From: Bacteroides sp.
GTDB lineage: Bacteria; Bacteroidota; Bacteroidia; Bacteroidales; Bacteroidaceae
Direction of reading: 5' to 3'
DNA: 64,000 nt
Assembly (NCBI RefSeq): GCF_030151085.1
Contig: NZ_JASLER010000069.1
Coordinates: 45,827 to 109,826, forward strand
The notes under the pieces were generated by a model. It searched no databases. It had not been told where the DNA came from and saw only the letters and a list, made by a program, of their open reading frames with translations. How positions within the stretch are numbered: position 1 is the stretch's first letter; every line of letters begins with the position of its first letter. Both the position numbers and the translations under genes were made by a program. Below are positions 33,807-42,061 of the stretch, piece after piece.

Positions 33807-35414
33807 ATGAAAACAAGAAAATATATCTATGCAGCTTTGGCAACCTGCCTGTTGTCTTTCTCAAGCTGCGTCAACGATTTGGATGTTTTACCTCTCGACC
33901 CGAGTATAGAGACGGCAGATAAAGCATATACCGACGCCGCAAGTTATACGAAAGGACTTCATAAAATCTATTCGGTATGGGCTCTGTCGGGACAAGACGG
34001 CAGCAGCAGCTCGGACATCAACGGGCTTGATGCAGGTAATACTGCCTTGCTGCGTTGCTGGTGGACTTTGCAAGAGCAACCCACCGATGAAATGAAGAAT
34101 GCATGGAACGATGCATGGTGCACAGAGATCAACCATATAGCATGGACTACCAATAAAGTAGAACCCATTGAAGGTGTGTACCAACGCTGTATGTATATCG
34201 TAGCTTTGGTCAACGAGTTCCTGAAAAACATACCGAATGCCCCGGTAGAAATCGACAAAGAGAGTTATTCCGCCCAAGCCCGTTTCAACCGTGCTTTTGC
34301 TTACTATGTGCTGATGGATATGTTCGCGTTGCCTCCGTTCATTACCGAAGCCAATTACTCTATTGAACCAGCTCCCCTGTCAAGAGAAGAGTTGTTCAAC
34401 TGGATAGAGAAAGAATTGAACGAACTGAAAAGCAGTCTGCCCGCTCCGCGGACCAAGTATGGCATAGCGGACCAAGCTGTGGCAAATGCTTTGCTGGCAC
34501 GCATGTATCTCAATGCCGAAGTCTATACAGGCAAAGCCCGCTATACCGACTGTGCAAACGCTTGCAACGAGGTAATCAAAGCCGGCTACCAACTGGCCGA
34601 AAACTATGCCGATCTGTTTAAAGCGGACAACGGAGAGAATCAGGACACAAGAAAGGAAATCATCTACCCTATAATCTTCGACGGAGAAACAGTACAATCA
34701 TGGGGTATGGCCGCCATTATCGTTGGTGCACGAGGAAAAGAAGACAAGGAAGTGTTGCTTGCCCATAGCGGTGTAGACCAAGGTTGGTCTGGTTTCCGTG
34801 GAACCAGTAACTTGGTGAAGATGTTCGACTATAAGAACAATGAAGCACCCAAGGCTTCTGAGATTCTGGACAAGCGTGGTATCTTCGAGGATAAAGGACG
34901 TTCCATCAACATCACTACGTCTGTAGCAGGTACTTTCGAAACAGAAGGTTGGAGTGTGTACAAGTTCAGCAACTTAGGTAGCGATGGCAAACCGGGCAAG
35001 AATACTCTGTGGGTAGATACTGACTTCCCCATGTTCCGTCTGGGTGATATCTATCTGATGTATGCCGAAGCCGTGGCCCGTGGCGGAGAAGGAAGCAAAA
35101 GCACTGCCGTAGGATATATCAATGCCTTGCGCAAACGTGCATACGGCAACGACCTCCATCAGGTATCAGAGAGCTGGCTCACCGAGAACAGCTTCCGCAA
35201 CCTGCTGAATGAACGTGGACGCGAGCTTTATTGGGAAGGTATACGCCGCACGGACTTAGTGCGCTTTGGCCTGCTGATTTCTTCTTCCTATACTTGGGAT
35301 TTCAAAGGAGGTATCAGCTCCGGCGTAGGCGTAAACAAGCGCTACAACGTATATCCCATTCCCGTGACCGACCTTACGGTAAACGGAAACTTACAACAAA
35401 ATGAAGGTTATTAA
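33807..35414 (+). CDS. susD: SusD-like starch-binding lipoprotein
   Basis: 535 residues. Lipoprotein signal at 1-22 with lipobox (FSSC). The RagB/SusD pattern follows: TPR-like helices, RFNRAFAYYVLMDMFALPPFI near 153, ANALLARMYLNAEVYTG near 225 and the C-terminal NLLNERGRELYWEGIRRTDLVRFG near 470, quoted in two parts (NLLNERGRELYWEG, RRTDLVRFG). It sits on the cell surface over SusC and binds starch helices. The gene follows susC by 12 bases, and susE starts 16 bases after its stop. Confidence 0.96.
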   Translation: MKTRKYIYAALATCLLSFSSCVNDLDVLPLDPSIETADKAYTDAASYTKGLHKIYSVWALSGQDGSSSSDINGLDAGNTALLRCWWTLQEQPTDEMKNAWNDAWCTEINHIAWTTNKVEPIEGVYQRCMYIVALVNEFLKNIPNAPVEIDKESYSAQARFNRAFAYYVLMDMFALPPFITEANYSIEPAPLSREELFNWIEKELNELKSSLPAPRTKYGIADQAVANALLARMYLNAEVYTGKARYTDCANACNEVIKAGYQLAENYADLFKADNGENQDTRKEIIYPIIFDGETVQSWGMAAIIVGARGKEDKEVLLAHSGVDQGWSGFRGTSNLVKMFDYKNNEAPKASEILDKRGIFEDKGRSINITTSVAGTFETEGWSVYKFSNLGSDGKPGKNTLWVDTDFPMFRLGDIYLMYAEAVARGGEGSKSTAVGYINALRKRAYGNDLHQVSESWLTENSFRNLLNERGRELYWEGIRRTDLVRFGLLISSSYTWDFKGGISSGVGVNKRYNVYPIPVTDLTVNGNLQQNEGY

Positions 35415-35430
35415 TCAAAAGCGAATCACC

Positions 35431-36546
35431 ATGAAATTTATAAAAAGCATATCCGCTTCCATCGTTGCCCTGCTGCTTTGCACGGCTTGCGAAAGCGACC
35501 TCGAAAAGACCGTCTATACTGCCGGAGACGCCACCCCGGCAGTCTTATCAGCCTTGAATGACCAGTACGTACTCCAAGCAAAGGATGCAGCCAACGAAGC
35601 ATTCATCCTGAATTGGAGTAAACCCGAAGCAGGCTATCAGGCAAGTATCATCAATTCTGTAGAAATGGATGTGAAGGGTAAGAGCTTCGCCAATAAGGCA
35701 GTGCTGGCTTCGTCTAAAACAGATGTATCATACACCATTACTGTAAGTAATTTGAACAGCAAAATCATCTCTTTACTGAAGAAGTACGAAATGGAGGTAG
35801 AACCTGTAGCCATCGAACTGCGCATTTCTTCTTCCATCTCTGCTGCTGCCGATACAATCTACTCTAACGTAATATCAACCACTATCACTCCCTATCAAGG
35901 TGAACCGGATTATCCGTCCATCGCCCTACGCGGAGATTACAATGGCTGGGACTTCGCCAAGAGTCAGAAGGTATATTCGGTAGATTCTAACAATAAATAC
36001 GCCGCCATGGTTTACTTCGATGGTAAGGCAGCTAATGGCTGGAAGTTCTGCGGAGCCAGCGATTGGAGCACCGACAACTGGGGAGCACCCGAAGGTATGA
36101 CTGTCGAACAGTCTCCTGTTACTCTTGTATCAGGAAACGGTGGAGACATCAAGGCATACGGTAAGAACAGTTATTACTTGGAGTTCAACAACTCCACCGG
36201 CGAACTGAAAGTTTCCAAAGCATACACATCATGGGGTATCGTAGGCGATTATAATAGCTGGGGAAACGATGGAAACAAAGATACCGTAATGACTCTGGCT
36301 ACTGAAACCGACGAAAACAATAAGTTCCAGTATTACCTGAAGGCTACCGTAAATATGGCAGCGGACAGCAAATGGAAAATCCGTCCCGAAGAAAAATGGG
36401 AAAATGACATCGCTCCCAGTGCAGTGACTGGAGAATTTGAAGATGCTGGCGACGGTAACTTCAAAGTTTCAACAGCAGGTAGCTATACTATTAAGTGGTA
36501 CTTCAACAAAGTAACGCCGAAGGTGATTGTTACTAAGAATAATTGA
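35431..36546 (+). CDS. susE: SusE-like surface starch-binding lipoprotein
   Basis: 371 residues. Lipoprotein signal ends in CTAC. An N-terminal Ig-like SusE domain (about 25-150) has QDEFILNWSKPEAG-like sequence (here EAFILNWSKPEAG). Two carbohydrate-binding modules follow: one with LRGDYNGWDFAK and WKFCGASDWSTDNWG, one with VGDYNSWGNDGN and WKIRPEEKWENDIA; tryptophans of this type contact starch. The open frame begins at 35401 inside susD, but the ATG at 35431 starts a proper lipoprotein signal. It is the last gene of the operon: susF and susG are absent and a terminator follows. Confidence 0.9.
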   Translation: MKFIKSISASIVALLLCTACESDLEKTVYTAGDATPAVLSALNDQYVLQAKDAANEAFILNWSKPEAGYQASIINSVEMDVKGKSFANKAVLASSKTDVSYTITVSNLNSKIISLLKKYEMEVEPVAIELRISSSISAAADTIYSNVISTTITPYQGEPDYPSIALRGDYNGWDFAKSQKVYSVDSNNKYAAMVYFDGKAANGWKFCGASDWSTDNWGAPEGMTVEQSPVTLVSGNGGDIKAYGKNSYYLEFNNSTGELKVSKAYTSWGIVGDYNSWGNDGNKDTVMTLATETDENNKFQYYLKATVNMAADSKWKIRPEEKWENDIAPSAVTGEFEDAGDGNFKVSTAGSYTIKWYFNKVTPKVIVTKNN

Positions 36547-36576
36547 GAGATAGATAACTAACTATTTTATAAAGAC

Positions 36577-36611
36577 AAGGGGATATATCAGTTTTGACAT
36601 ATCCCCTTTTT
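36577..36611. terminator. Bidirectional terminator between susE and the flotillin gene
   Basis: AAGGGGATAT (36577-36586) pairs perfectly with ATATCCCCTT (36599-36608), with T-rich sequence on the plus side and an A-rich start for the minus strand. It separates two convergent genes. Confidence 0.85.
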
Positions 36612-36623
36612 ATTAGCCAATAT

Positions 36624-38258
36624 TTATTTCTTCTTAGGCTCTGGCGTATCTTCCGTCTTTTCTTCCGGATGAATAATATTTTTCACCGTTTCCCCGATAG
36701 GCAATTTATCCAAAACTCCAAGACTTGGAGCAACGGTCTTCACCAGTGAACTCAGGAAATTGCTTGTACCACCGTTTCCACCATCGAATACAGTGATATT
36801 TCCTAAATTGATATGTTCGAATGCCTTGACTTGTTCGCCGGCAATTTCCTTCCATTGGTCTACCATCTTGTACTGGATAGCGATAGCCGGATTTGATTCA
36901 GCAGCTTTCACCATTGCTTCGAAACCCTCAGCCTCAGCAAGCAATGACTTCTTCTTACCTTCAGCCTCAGCTTCCAGTTTCAGGCGGATAGCCTCAGCTT
37001 CAGCCTGGGCTTGTGCCAACAAGGCCTTTGCACGCGCTTCCGCTTCACGTGTTACCTTCTCAGCAACCGCATTTGCCTGAAGAATAGCTTCTTGGCGGGC
37101 GATCTCTGCCGGCACAATCTTTTCAGCCTTCAAAGATGATTCTACTTTGCGGGCTTTAGCCTCTTCCACCTCTTTCTGCGCAGTCTCACGTGCCGTTTCT
37201 ACAGAAGCTTCCGAACGGGCGGCAGCCTCTCCTGCCTGCTTGTCCGCATTGGCTTGCGTTACTGCTAGTTCTGCATTAGAAAGTGCAATAGCTTTTTGAG
37301 CCTCATTTCGTCCGATAGCTGCTTTTTTGCCTGCTTCGGCCTGCTTAATCTCCATATCGGAGTTCAATTCGGCAATACGGCTCTCCTTTTCGGTATTTGC
37401 CTGTTCTATTCGTATATTTTTCTCAGCTTCCGCCTTGGCAACCTGTGATTCTTTCTCTGCATTGGCAATGGCTACCTGTGAAATACGATCCTTATCAGCA
37501 TTAGCAACCGAAATTTCCTGTTGCTTCTTGGTTTCGGCAATGGCAATATCCTGGTCTTTGCGTGTTTCGGCAACCTTGGTTTCACGTTCCTTTATCTGAT
37601 TGGCAATCTTGATGGCACCCAATTTCTCTTGTTCCTCAATATTTGCCTGTGCCTCGTTTAGCGCCTTACTTTCAGCTTCCTTACCCAGGTTGACGATGTA
37701 GTTGGCAGCATCACGAATGTCACTAATATTAATATTCATCAGATAGAGACCGAACTTACGGAGTTCAGTGTCTATATTGTCTTTCACTTTAGAGAGGAAC
37801 TTATCACGGTCGGAGTTCAACTCCTCAATCGTCATATCTGCAATAACCAGACGCATCTGACCGTAAACTACATCGGTAATCAAGTTTTGTTTGTCATCTA
37901 TCGTCAATCCTAGCATACGTTCGGCAGCATTCTGCATAACTTCGGGATCTGTACTGATGGCTACGGTAATAGTCGTCGGAACATCCACACGAATATTCTG
38001 TGCAGACAAAGCACCGGTCAGCTTACAGTCTATCTGCATCGGCTTCATCGACAGGAACTCATACCCTTGGACAATGGGCCATACAAAAGCAGCACCACCA
38101 TGATATAACTTGGCAGATTTCTTATCCCCACCTGTTTTTCCATATACTACCAAAACCTCGTCACTCTTACATTTGCGGTAACGGGAAAGAATACCCACAA
38201 AAGTGAGCAGAATAACCGCTATAAGGATGGCGGCCATGATCATCATTTCTTGTGTCAT
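36624..38258 (-). CDS. Flotillin-like SPFH/band 7 membrane protein
   Basis: 544 residues. One membrane segment at about 5-26, an SPFH domain (about 40-200), then a long Ala/Glu/Lys-rich coiled coil (about 205-440) with repeated NAEKESQVAKAEAEK-type sequence, and a Gly/Pro-rich tail. This is the flotillin (YuaG/YqiK) layout: scaffold proteins of functional membrane microdomains. The upstream co-directional gene encodes an NfeD-like OB-fold protein, the usual partner. Gap 24 bases. Confidence 0.92.
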   Translation of the reverse strand: MTQEMMIMAAILIAVILLTFVGILSRYRKCKSDEVLVVYGKTGGDKKSAKLYHGGAAFVWPIVQGYEFLSMKPMQIDCKLTGALSAQNIRVDVPTTITVAISTDPEVMQNAAERMLGLTIDDKQNLITDVVYGQMRLVIADMTIEELNSDRDKFLSKVKDNIDTELRKFGLYLMNINISDIRDAANYIVNLGKEAESKALNEAQANIEEQEKLGAIKIANQIKERETKVAETRKDQDIAIAETKKQQEISVANADKDRISQVAIANAEKESQVAKAEAEKNIRIEQANTEKESRIAELNSDMEIKQAEAGKKAAIGRNEAQKAIALSNAELAVTQANADKQAGEAAARSEASVETARETAQKEVEEAKARKVESSLKAEKIVPAEIARQEAILQANAVAEKVTREAEARAKALLAQAQAEAEAIRLKLEAEAEGKKKSLLAEAEGFEAMVKAAESNPAIAIQYKMVDQWKEIAGEQVKAFEHINLGNITVFDGGNGGTSNFLSSLVKTVAPSLGVLDKLPIGETVKNIIHPEEKTEDTPEPKKK

Positions 38259-38282
38259 AAATTTGTGTATTTAGTTCTATAT

Positions 38283-38780
38283 TTATTGTATATACAATGT
38301 TCCATCGCGGTAAGCCGTGATAATCGTCTTATCTCCGGTCTGATAGGCTTTCTTAGTCTCAGACACGACATCAACTTCGCGCATAGCACCATCTTTCCTG
38401 ATTTGCACGGTATATTTGCCGTCTCCCTGCCCGAAGTAGATAGTGCAATCACGTCCTACAAGTTGTTCCGACTTTTCAGAACGATTCACTTGCTGTAACT
38501 GATAAGCTTTCTTATAAAGAAACCACACGGCAAGCACAAAGAACAGGCCAATCAGAATAGCAATGATATAACTCTGGGGATCAGCGTTTCCAATCAGATG
38601 CATATACCACCCAAAGCCGATACCAAAATGGGTAAGACCTTTAAAAGAGACCACACTGCTGAGGTCGGCATCTACGTCCACATCCGCATCAATATCTCCG
38701 AAAAAGATAGAAAGGATAAACTGTATCACAAAAATTCCAGTCGTGACCAGTGCAATGATAAGGAAAATATTACTGCTCAT
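38283..38780 (-). CDS. NfeD-like membrane protein (flotillin partner)
   Basis: 165 residues. Three hydrophobic segments (about 4-26, 48-66 and 69-92), an acidic Asp-rich loop DIDADVDVDADLSS between the first two, and a C-terminal OB-fold (about 105-165) with LVGRDCTIYFGQGDGKYTVQIR. NfeD proteins partner flotillins in membrane organisation. The open frame reaches a TTG at 38786; the ATG at 38780 is preferred. Promoter at 38827-38834. Operon with the flotillin gene. Confidence 0.87.
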   Translation of the reverse strand: MSSNIFLIIALVTTGIFVIQFILSIFFGDIDADVDVDADLSSVVSFKGLTHFGIGFGWYMHLIGNADPQSYIIAILIGLFFVLAVWFLYKKAYQLQQVNRSEKSEQLVGRDCTIYFGQGDGKYTVQIRKDGAMREVDVVSETKKAYQTGDKTIITAYRDGTLYIQ

Positions 38781-38826
38781 AAGCAAATTGAAGTAGTGTC
38801 CTTACACTCTATATTAGATATATTAA

Positions 38827-38834
38827 CAAATATA
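38827..38834 (-). promoter_or_regulatory. -7 box for the nfeD-flotillin operon
   Basis: CAAATATA reads TATATTTG on the minus strand, 47 bases before the ATG at 38780. Confidence 0.5.
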
Positions 38835-38968
38835 GGCGTTTGAGTAATGCAGACAAAGCAACAAACCCTATTTAACAAATTTTGCCATAGTTTGTATGCT
38901 ACAGATAACGTCTGATTACTGCACATCACCATTCTTTTTCACTTGCCTAAGAAAAAAGATCATCAATA

Positions 38969-39098
38969 CTAAGGAAACTTTTCTCAATCGTAAGAAAAAC
39001 TATATACCAGTACTTGAAATTTATATTTCACGGCTGGAAATATAGATTTGCTAGTATAGCAGAAATATTTTGAAAGCGTAAAAGGAAAGTTTCCTTAG
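38969..39098. repeat. 130-bp element bounded by 13-bp inverted repeats
   Basis: CTAAGGAAACTTT (38969-38981) is the exact reverse complement of AAAGTTTCCTTAG (39086-39098). A second, imperfect hairpin (TATATTTC/GAAATATA) lies inside. No target duplication is visible. It lies in the 469-bp gene-free stretch 38781-39249, which otherwise shows only the minus-strand promoter near its left end. It may be a MITE relic or a structured RNA. Confidence 0.45.
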
Positions 39099-39249
39099 CA
39101 CAAACGAAAAGTATGAGTTCCTTCGATTGACTTATAGAAGCTTCTGAAGGAGTAGCTATAATCTTTTATAAAACTAAGATATAATAATCATTAAATATTA
39201 ACGAACCTTACAACTTCTTTCAAACTTATGCGTTATCTATGCACCCCCG

Positions 39250-39681
39250 ATGAAACAACTTAAATGTATAATCCTGCTTTTGCTCCTCAGCGTGGGTCTG
39301 ATTGTCGTCTCCCATGAGGAACAGCCAAATTCTCAAGTAAGTGAGAATCTGACAGGAAATACTATCGAATATGCAATATCAAGTTGTTCACTAAGGGCTT
39401 CAACAGAAGAATCTTCTCCTATCTCCAACCACTCATACTCTAATGATGACACCAGTAGTAGTTGGAATCGAAATGCACTGTGCCCCAATAGTGTTTATAC
39501 GAATAACAATGTCTCATCCAAATTCCTGAAACTCAAATTGTATCTACCGGCAGGCCAACTACAACGCTTTAACTACAGCCAGCTACTTGCCAAACAAAAC
39601 TTAATACTCTCATACAGTCCCAGTGCTATCCGCTATTCGTATGGATATTACATCTATGCGTTAGCACACATTTTGATTTAG
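39250..39681 (+). CDS. Hypothetical small exported protein
   Basis: 143 residues. Residues 1-21 are a hydrophobic signal sequence (MKQLKCIILLLLLSVGLIVV). The rest is rich in Ser, Asn and Tyr with two cysteines and no recognised domain; the end LSYSPSAIRYSYGYYIYALAHIL is aromatic and hydrophobic. It lies 105 bases before the OadG-like gene and could share its transcript. I do not recognise a family. Confidence 0.5.
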   Translation: MKQLKCIILLLLLSVGLIVVSHEEQPNSQVSENLTGNTIEYAISSCSLRASTEESSPISNHSYSNDDTSSSWNRNALCPNSVYTNNNVSSKFLKLKLYLPAGQLQRFNYSQLLAKQNLILSYSPSAIRYSYGYYIYALAHILI

Positions 39682-39786
39682 CCGCTACACACTTATTTAT
39701 TATCTAAATACCTATTGTCAGAGGTATGCTATCGGCAAGTCTTTGACTCGTTTATCGTTTATTACAATCATTTTAAAGCTATTACT

Positions 39787-40227
39787 ATGGGTAATTTATT
39801 ACTGTCCACACTCGAAATGATGGGACTTACCTTCGCAATCGGCTTCTTCGTGGCATTTGTTATCAAACTGATTGCCATAGCTGCCGATTCGCTCGACTTT
39901 TACAGCTCACACCAGAAAGAACTACTACGCTTGCGACGCTTGAAAAAACTACGCCAAAAGGTGGCAGTGCTGATGGGAGAAGACCCTCAAGGGTATGAAG
40001 ACTATGCCAACGAACAGCGCGGAGACTACAGCCGAGGCATTGATCGGGAATCTGACAACACACGCGGCTATTACCATGGAGTAAGTATCGGAGCATCCAA
40101 GAAAACTCTGATAGACCACTACTATCCTGAAGATATACGCACCATGTTCCTGAATAATGCGGAAGAAGTAAAGAGGAACCAAAACAAAGAACGCTCTGAG
40201 AAGAAGGGCAAACAAGAAAATAAATAA
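39787..40227 (+). CDS. OadG-like small membrane subunit
   Basis: 146 residues. One N-terminal membrane helix (MGLTFAIGFFVAFVIKLIAIA, about residues 12-31) and a charged cytosolic tail rich in Lys, Arg and Glu. Position directly before an OadB-type beta subunit (11-base gap) and the single-helix layout suggest the gamma subunit that anchors a sodium-pumping decarboxylase. Sequence similarity to OadG is weak, so the call rests mostly on context. The open frame extends to 39715, but the ATG at 39787 begins the hydrophobic segment cleanly. Confidence 0.6.
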   Translation: MGNLLLSTLEMMGLTFAIGFFVAFVIKLIAIAADSLDFYSSHQKELLRLRRLKKLRQKVAVLMGEDPQGYEDYANEQRGDYSRGIDRESDNTRGYYHGVSIGASKKTLIDHYYPEDIRTMFLNNAEEVKRNQNKERSEKKGKQENK

Positions 40228-40238
40228 GAAGAAATAGT

Positions 40239-41453
40239 ATGGAAAATATAGATTTCGCGAGTTTGTTCCAAGGATTCGGAACGATGATGGAGAGTGGCTG
40301 GTTACTCGCTTCGGCCCGTATGTTTTTGGTTGCTTTAGGACTGTTGCTGGTGTATTTGGGATGGAAAGGGGTCCTCGAACCTATGGTAATGATTCCCATG
40401 GGGCTTGGTATGGTCGCTATCAACTGTGGTACACTTTTAATGCCCGACGGCACACTAGGTAACCTCTTCCTGGATCCAATGCTCGAAGATACTGATGCCC
40501 TAATGACGACCATGCAGATAGACTTCCTGCAACCGGTCTATACGTTGACCTTTAGTAACGGACTGATTGCATGTTTTGTGTTTATGGGCATCGGCACGCT
40601 GCTTGATGTGGGTTTCTTACTACAAAAACCATTCGCCAGTATCTTCCTGGCATTGTGTGCCGAACTGGGAACTTTTGTAACTGTTCCTATTGCTGCCGCC
40701 TTAGGACTAACTCTAAAAGAAAGTGCTTCTGTTGCAATGGTAGGTGGTGCCGATGGTCCAATGGTGCTTTTCACTTCACTGGCTTTGGCAAAACACTTGT
40801 TTGTACCTATCACGGTGGTGGCTTATCTGTATTTGGGATTAACGTATGGCGGTTATCCTTATTTGGTAAAGTTGATGGTTCCTAAACGCCTGCGTGCCAT
40901 CAAGATGACAACCAAGAAAGCACCAAAGAATTACGATGCAAAAGTAAAATTAGCTTTTTCAGCTATCTTATGTGCCGTATTATGTTTTCTGTTCCCAGTG
41001 GCTTCGCCGTTATTCTTCTCATTGTTCCTAGGTGTAGCTGTTCGCGAATCGGGCATGAAACATATCTATGATTTCGTTAGTGGACCGCTATTATATGGTT
41101 CTACATTTATGCTCGGCCTGTTGCTGGGTGTACTTTGTGATGCACATCTATTGCTCGATCCTAAGATTCTGAAATTGTTGTTATTGGGTATGACTGCATT
41201 GTTATTCTCAGGTATCGGTGGTATACTCGGGGGGTATATTATGTATTTCATCAAAAAAGGTAATTACAACCCAGTGATCGGTATTGCGGCAGTAAGTTGC
41301 GTACCTACTACAGCGAAGGTGGCACAGAAGATTGTGAGCAAGGACAATCCGAACTCTTTCATTCTAGGGGATGCTTTGGGTGCTAATATATCGGGAGTAA
41401 TCACCTCGGCTATTATTACGGGTATTTACATTACGATTATACCATACTTATAA
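40239..41453 (+). CDS. Sodium-translocating decarboxylase beta subunit
   Basis: 404 residues with about nine to eleven membrane helices. It matches the OadB/MmdB/GcdB family: FQGFGTMMESGW at the start, GLGMVAINCGTLLMPDG near 50, the conserved SVAMVGGADGPMVLFTS near 165, and the second Asp/Asn region DALGANISGVITSAIITG at the end. It couples decarboxylation to Na+ export. The carboxyltransferase (alpha) and biotin subunits are not in the window, so the substrate (oxaloacetate or methylmalonyl-CoA) cannot be told. Preceded by an OadG-like gene. Confidence 0.93.
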   Translation: MENIDFASLFQGFGTMMESGWLLASARMFLVALGLLLVYLGWKGVLEPMVMIPMGLGMVAINCGTLLMPDGTLGNLFLDPMLEDTDALMTTMQIDFLQPVYTLTFSNGLIACFVFMGIGTLLDVGFLLQKPFASIFLALCAELGTFVTVPIAAALGLTLKESASVAMVGGADGPMVLFTSLALAKHLFVPITVVAYLYLGLTYGGYPYLVKLMVPKRLRAIKMTTKKAPKNYDAKVKLAFSAILCAVLCFLFPVASPLFFSLFLGVAVRESGMKHIYDFVSGPLLYGSTFMLGLLLGVLCDAHLLLDPKILKLLLLGMTALLFSGIGGILGGYIMYFIKKGNYNPVIGIAAVSCVPTTAKVAQKIVSKDNPNSFILGDALGANISGVITSAIITGIYITIIPYL

Positions 41454-41503
41454 CTTTGGGGTGAGGCTTTATTCCTTTCTTTCCCGCTATGAATTAATTC
41501 TGA

Positions 41504-41607
41504 AAGGAACACAAGTTACGCAAATTACACAGATATTGCCTTTCCGTGTATGCTATTACACACGGCGCAGCTATTTATTTGTGTAATTCGTGTAATTTGT
41601 GTTCCTT
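41504..41607. terminator. Long repeat-built hairpin after the oadB-type gene
   Basis: The left arm 41504-41531 and the right arm 41580-41607 are complementary at 25 of 28 positions. The arms are made of the repeat AATTACAC (periods of 8-9 bases). A second hairpin CCGTGT/ACACGG (44 bases into the element, 41544-41565) fills the loop. It is probably a strong RNA hairpin or terminator. It occupies the first part of the 608-bp gene-free stretch 41454-42061. Confidence 0.55.
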
Positions 41608-41615
41608 CCCATTTA

Positions 41616-41791
41616 TTGGAACTATTAGTTTTGTTTGTTGAAACCGGGAGTTTTATTCATTGGAACTAAAGGTTTAGATTATTGAAACTTTTAGTTTATG
41701 CTGTTAAAACTTTTGGTTTTGATTGCTGAAACTTTTGGTTTTTACCATTAAAACTAAAAGTTTCATGCTTAGAACTAATAAGATAACTCAA
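41616..41791. repeat. 22-bp tandem array E (GAAACTTTTAGTTT core)
   Basis: Seven clear units start at 41616, 41638, 41660, 41682, 41704, 41726 and 41748, every one exactly 22 bases; an eighth at 41770 is weak. The consensus core is TTGAAACTTTTAGTTT with 6 variable bases. Each core holds the dyad AAACT-n3/4-AGTTT. No open frame or promoter is seen. Confidence 0.85.
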
Positions 41792-41846
41792 TATTAAAGG
41801 AATAAAACACAAATACAGTCCGCTTCTTGTCTTGGGGGGGTGCATC

Positions 41847-41895
41847 CGTGATAGATGGTTGTGAAAAAATTGATCTATCACACCTATCTATCACG
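41847..41895. repeat. Inverted repeat CGTGATAGAT
   Basis: CGTGATAGAT (41847-41856) and its reverse complement ATCTATCACG (41886-41895) flank a 29-base loop; a further ATCTATCAC copy lies inside. It completes the contents of the 41454-42061 stretch. Confidence 0.5.
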
Positions 41896-42029
41896 CTTTA
41901 ATATATTTATATTCAACCAAATACACCTCATATCGTGATAGCATGACAGATGTTTTTCGTTTATAAAAGTTCTGAGGTTAGCTTTGTGTTTAATACTTCT
42001 CACTTGTTTTTTTTATATTCGGTTTATAT

Positions 42030-42037
42030 TATCTTTG
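42030..42037 (+). promoter_or_regulatory. -7 box for the M50-VanX pair
   Basis: TATCTTTG, an exact consensus match, 24 bases before the ATG at 42062. It rules out the longer open frame from 41984. Confidence 0.55.
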
Positions 42038-42061
42038 CCCCGAACAATAAAAGCAAATGAA

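Noticed and set aside
39863..40513. 216-residue minus-strand frame over the OadG-like and OadB genes
   Set aside because: It crosses two genes in the opposite direction and has no family features.
41616..41791. Possible CRISPR array
   Set aside because: The unit is 22 bases in total, with only 6-8 variable bases, so there is no room for spacers; no cas gene is present.
41984..42061. Longer N-terminus of the M50-like protein
   Set aside because: It would begin upstream of the -7 box at 42030-42037.
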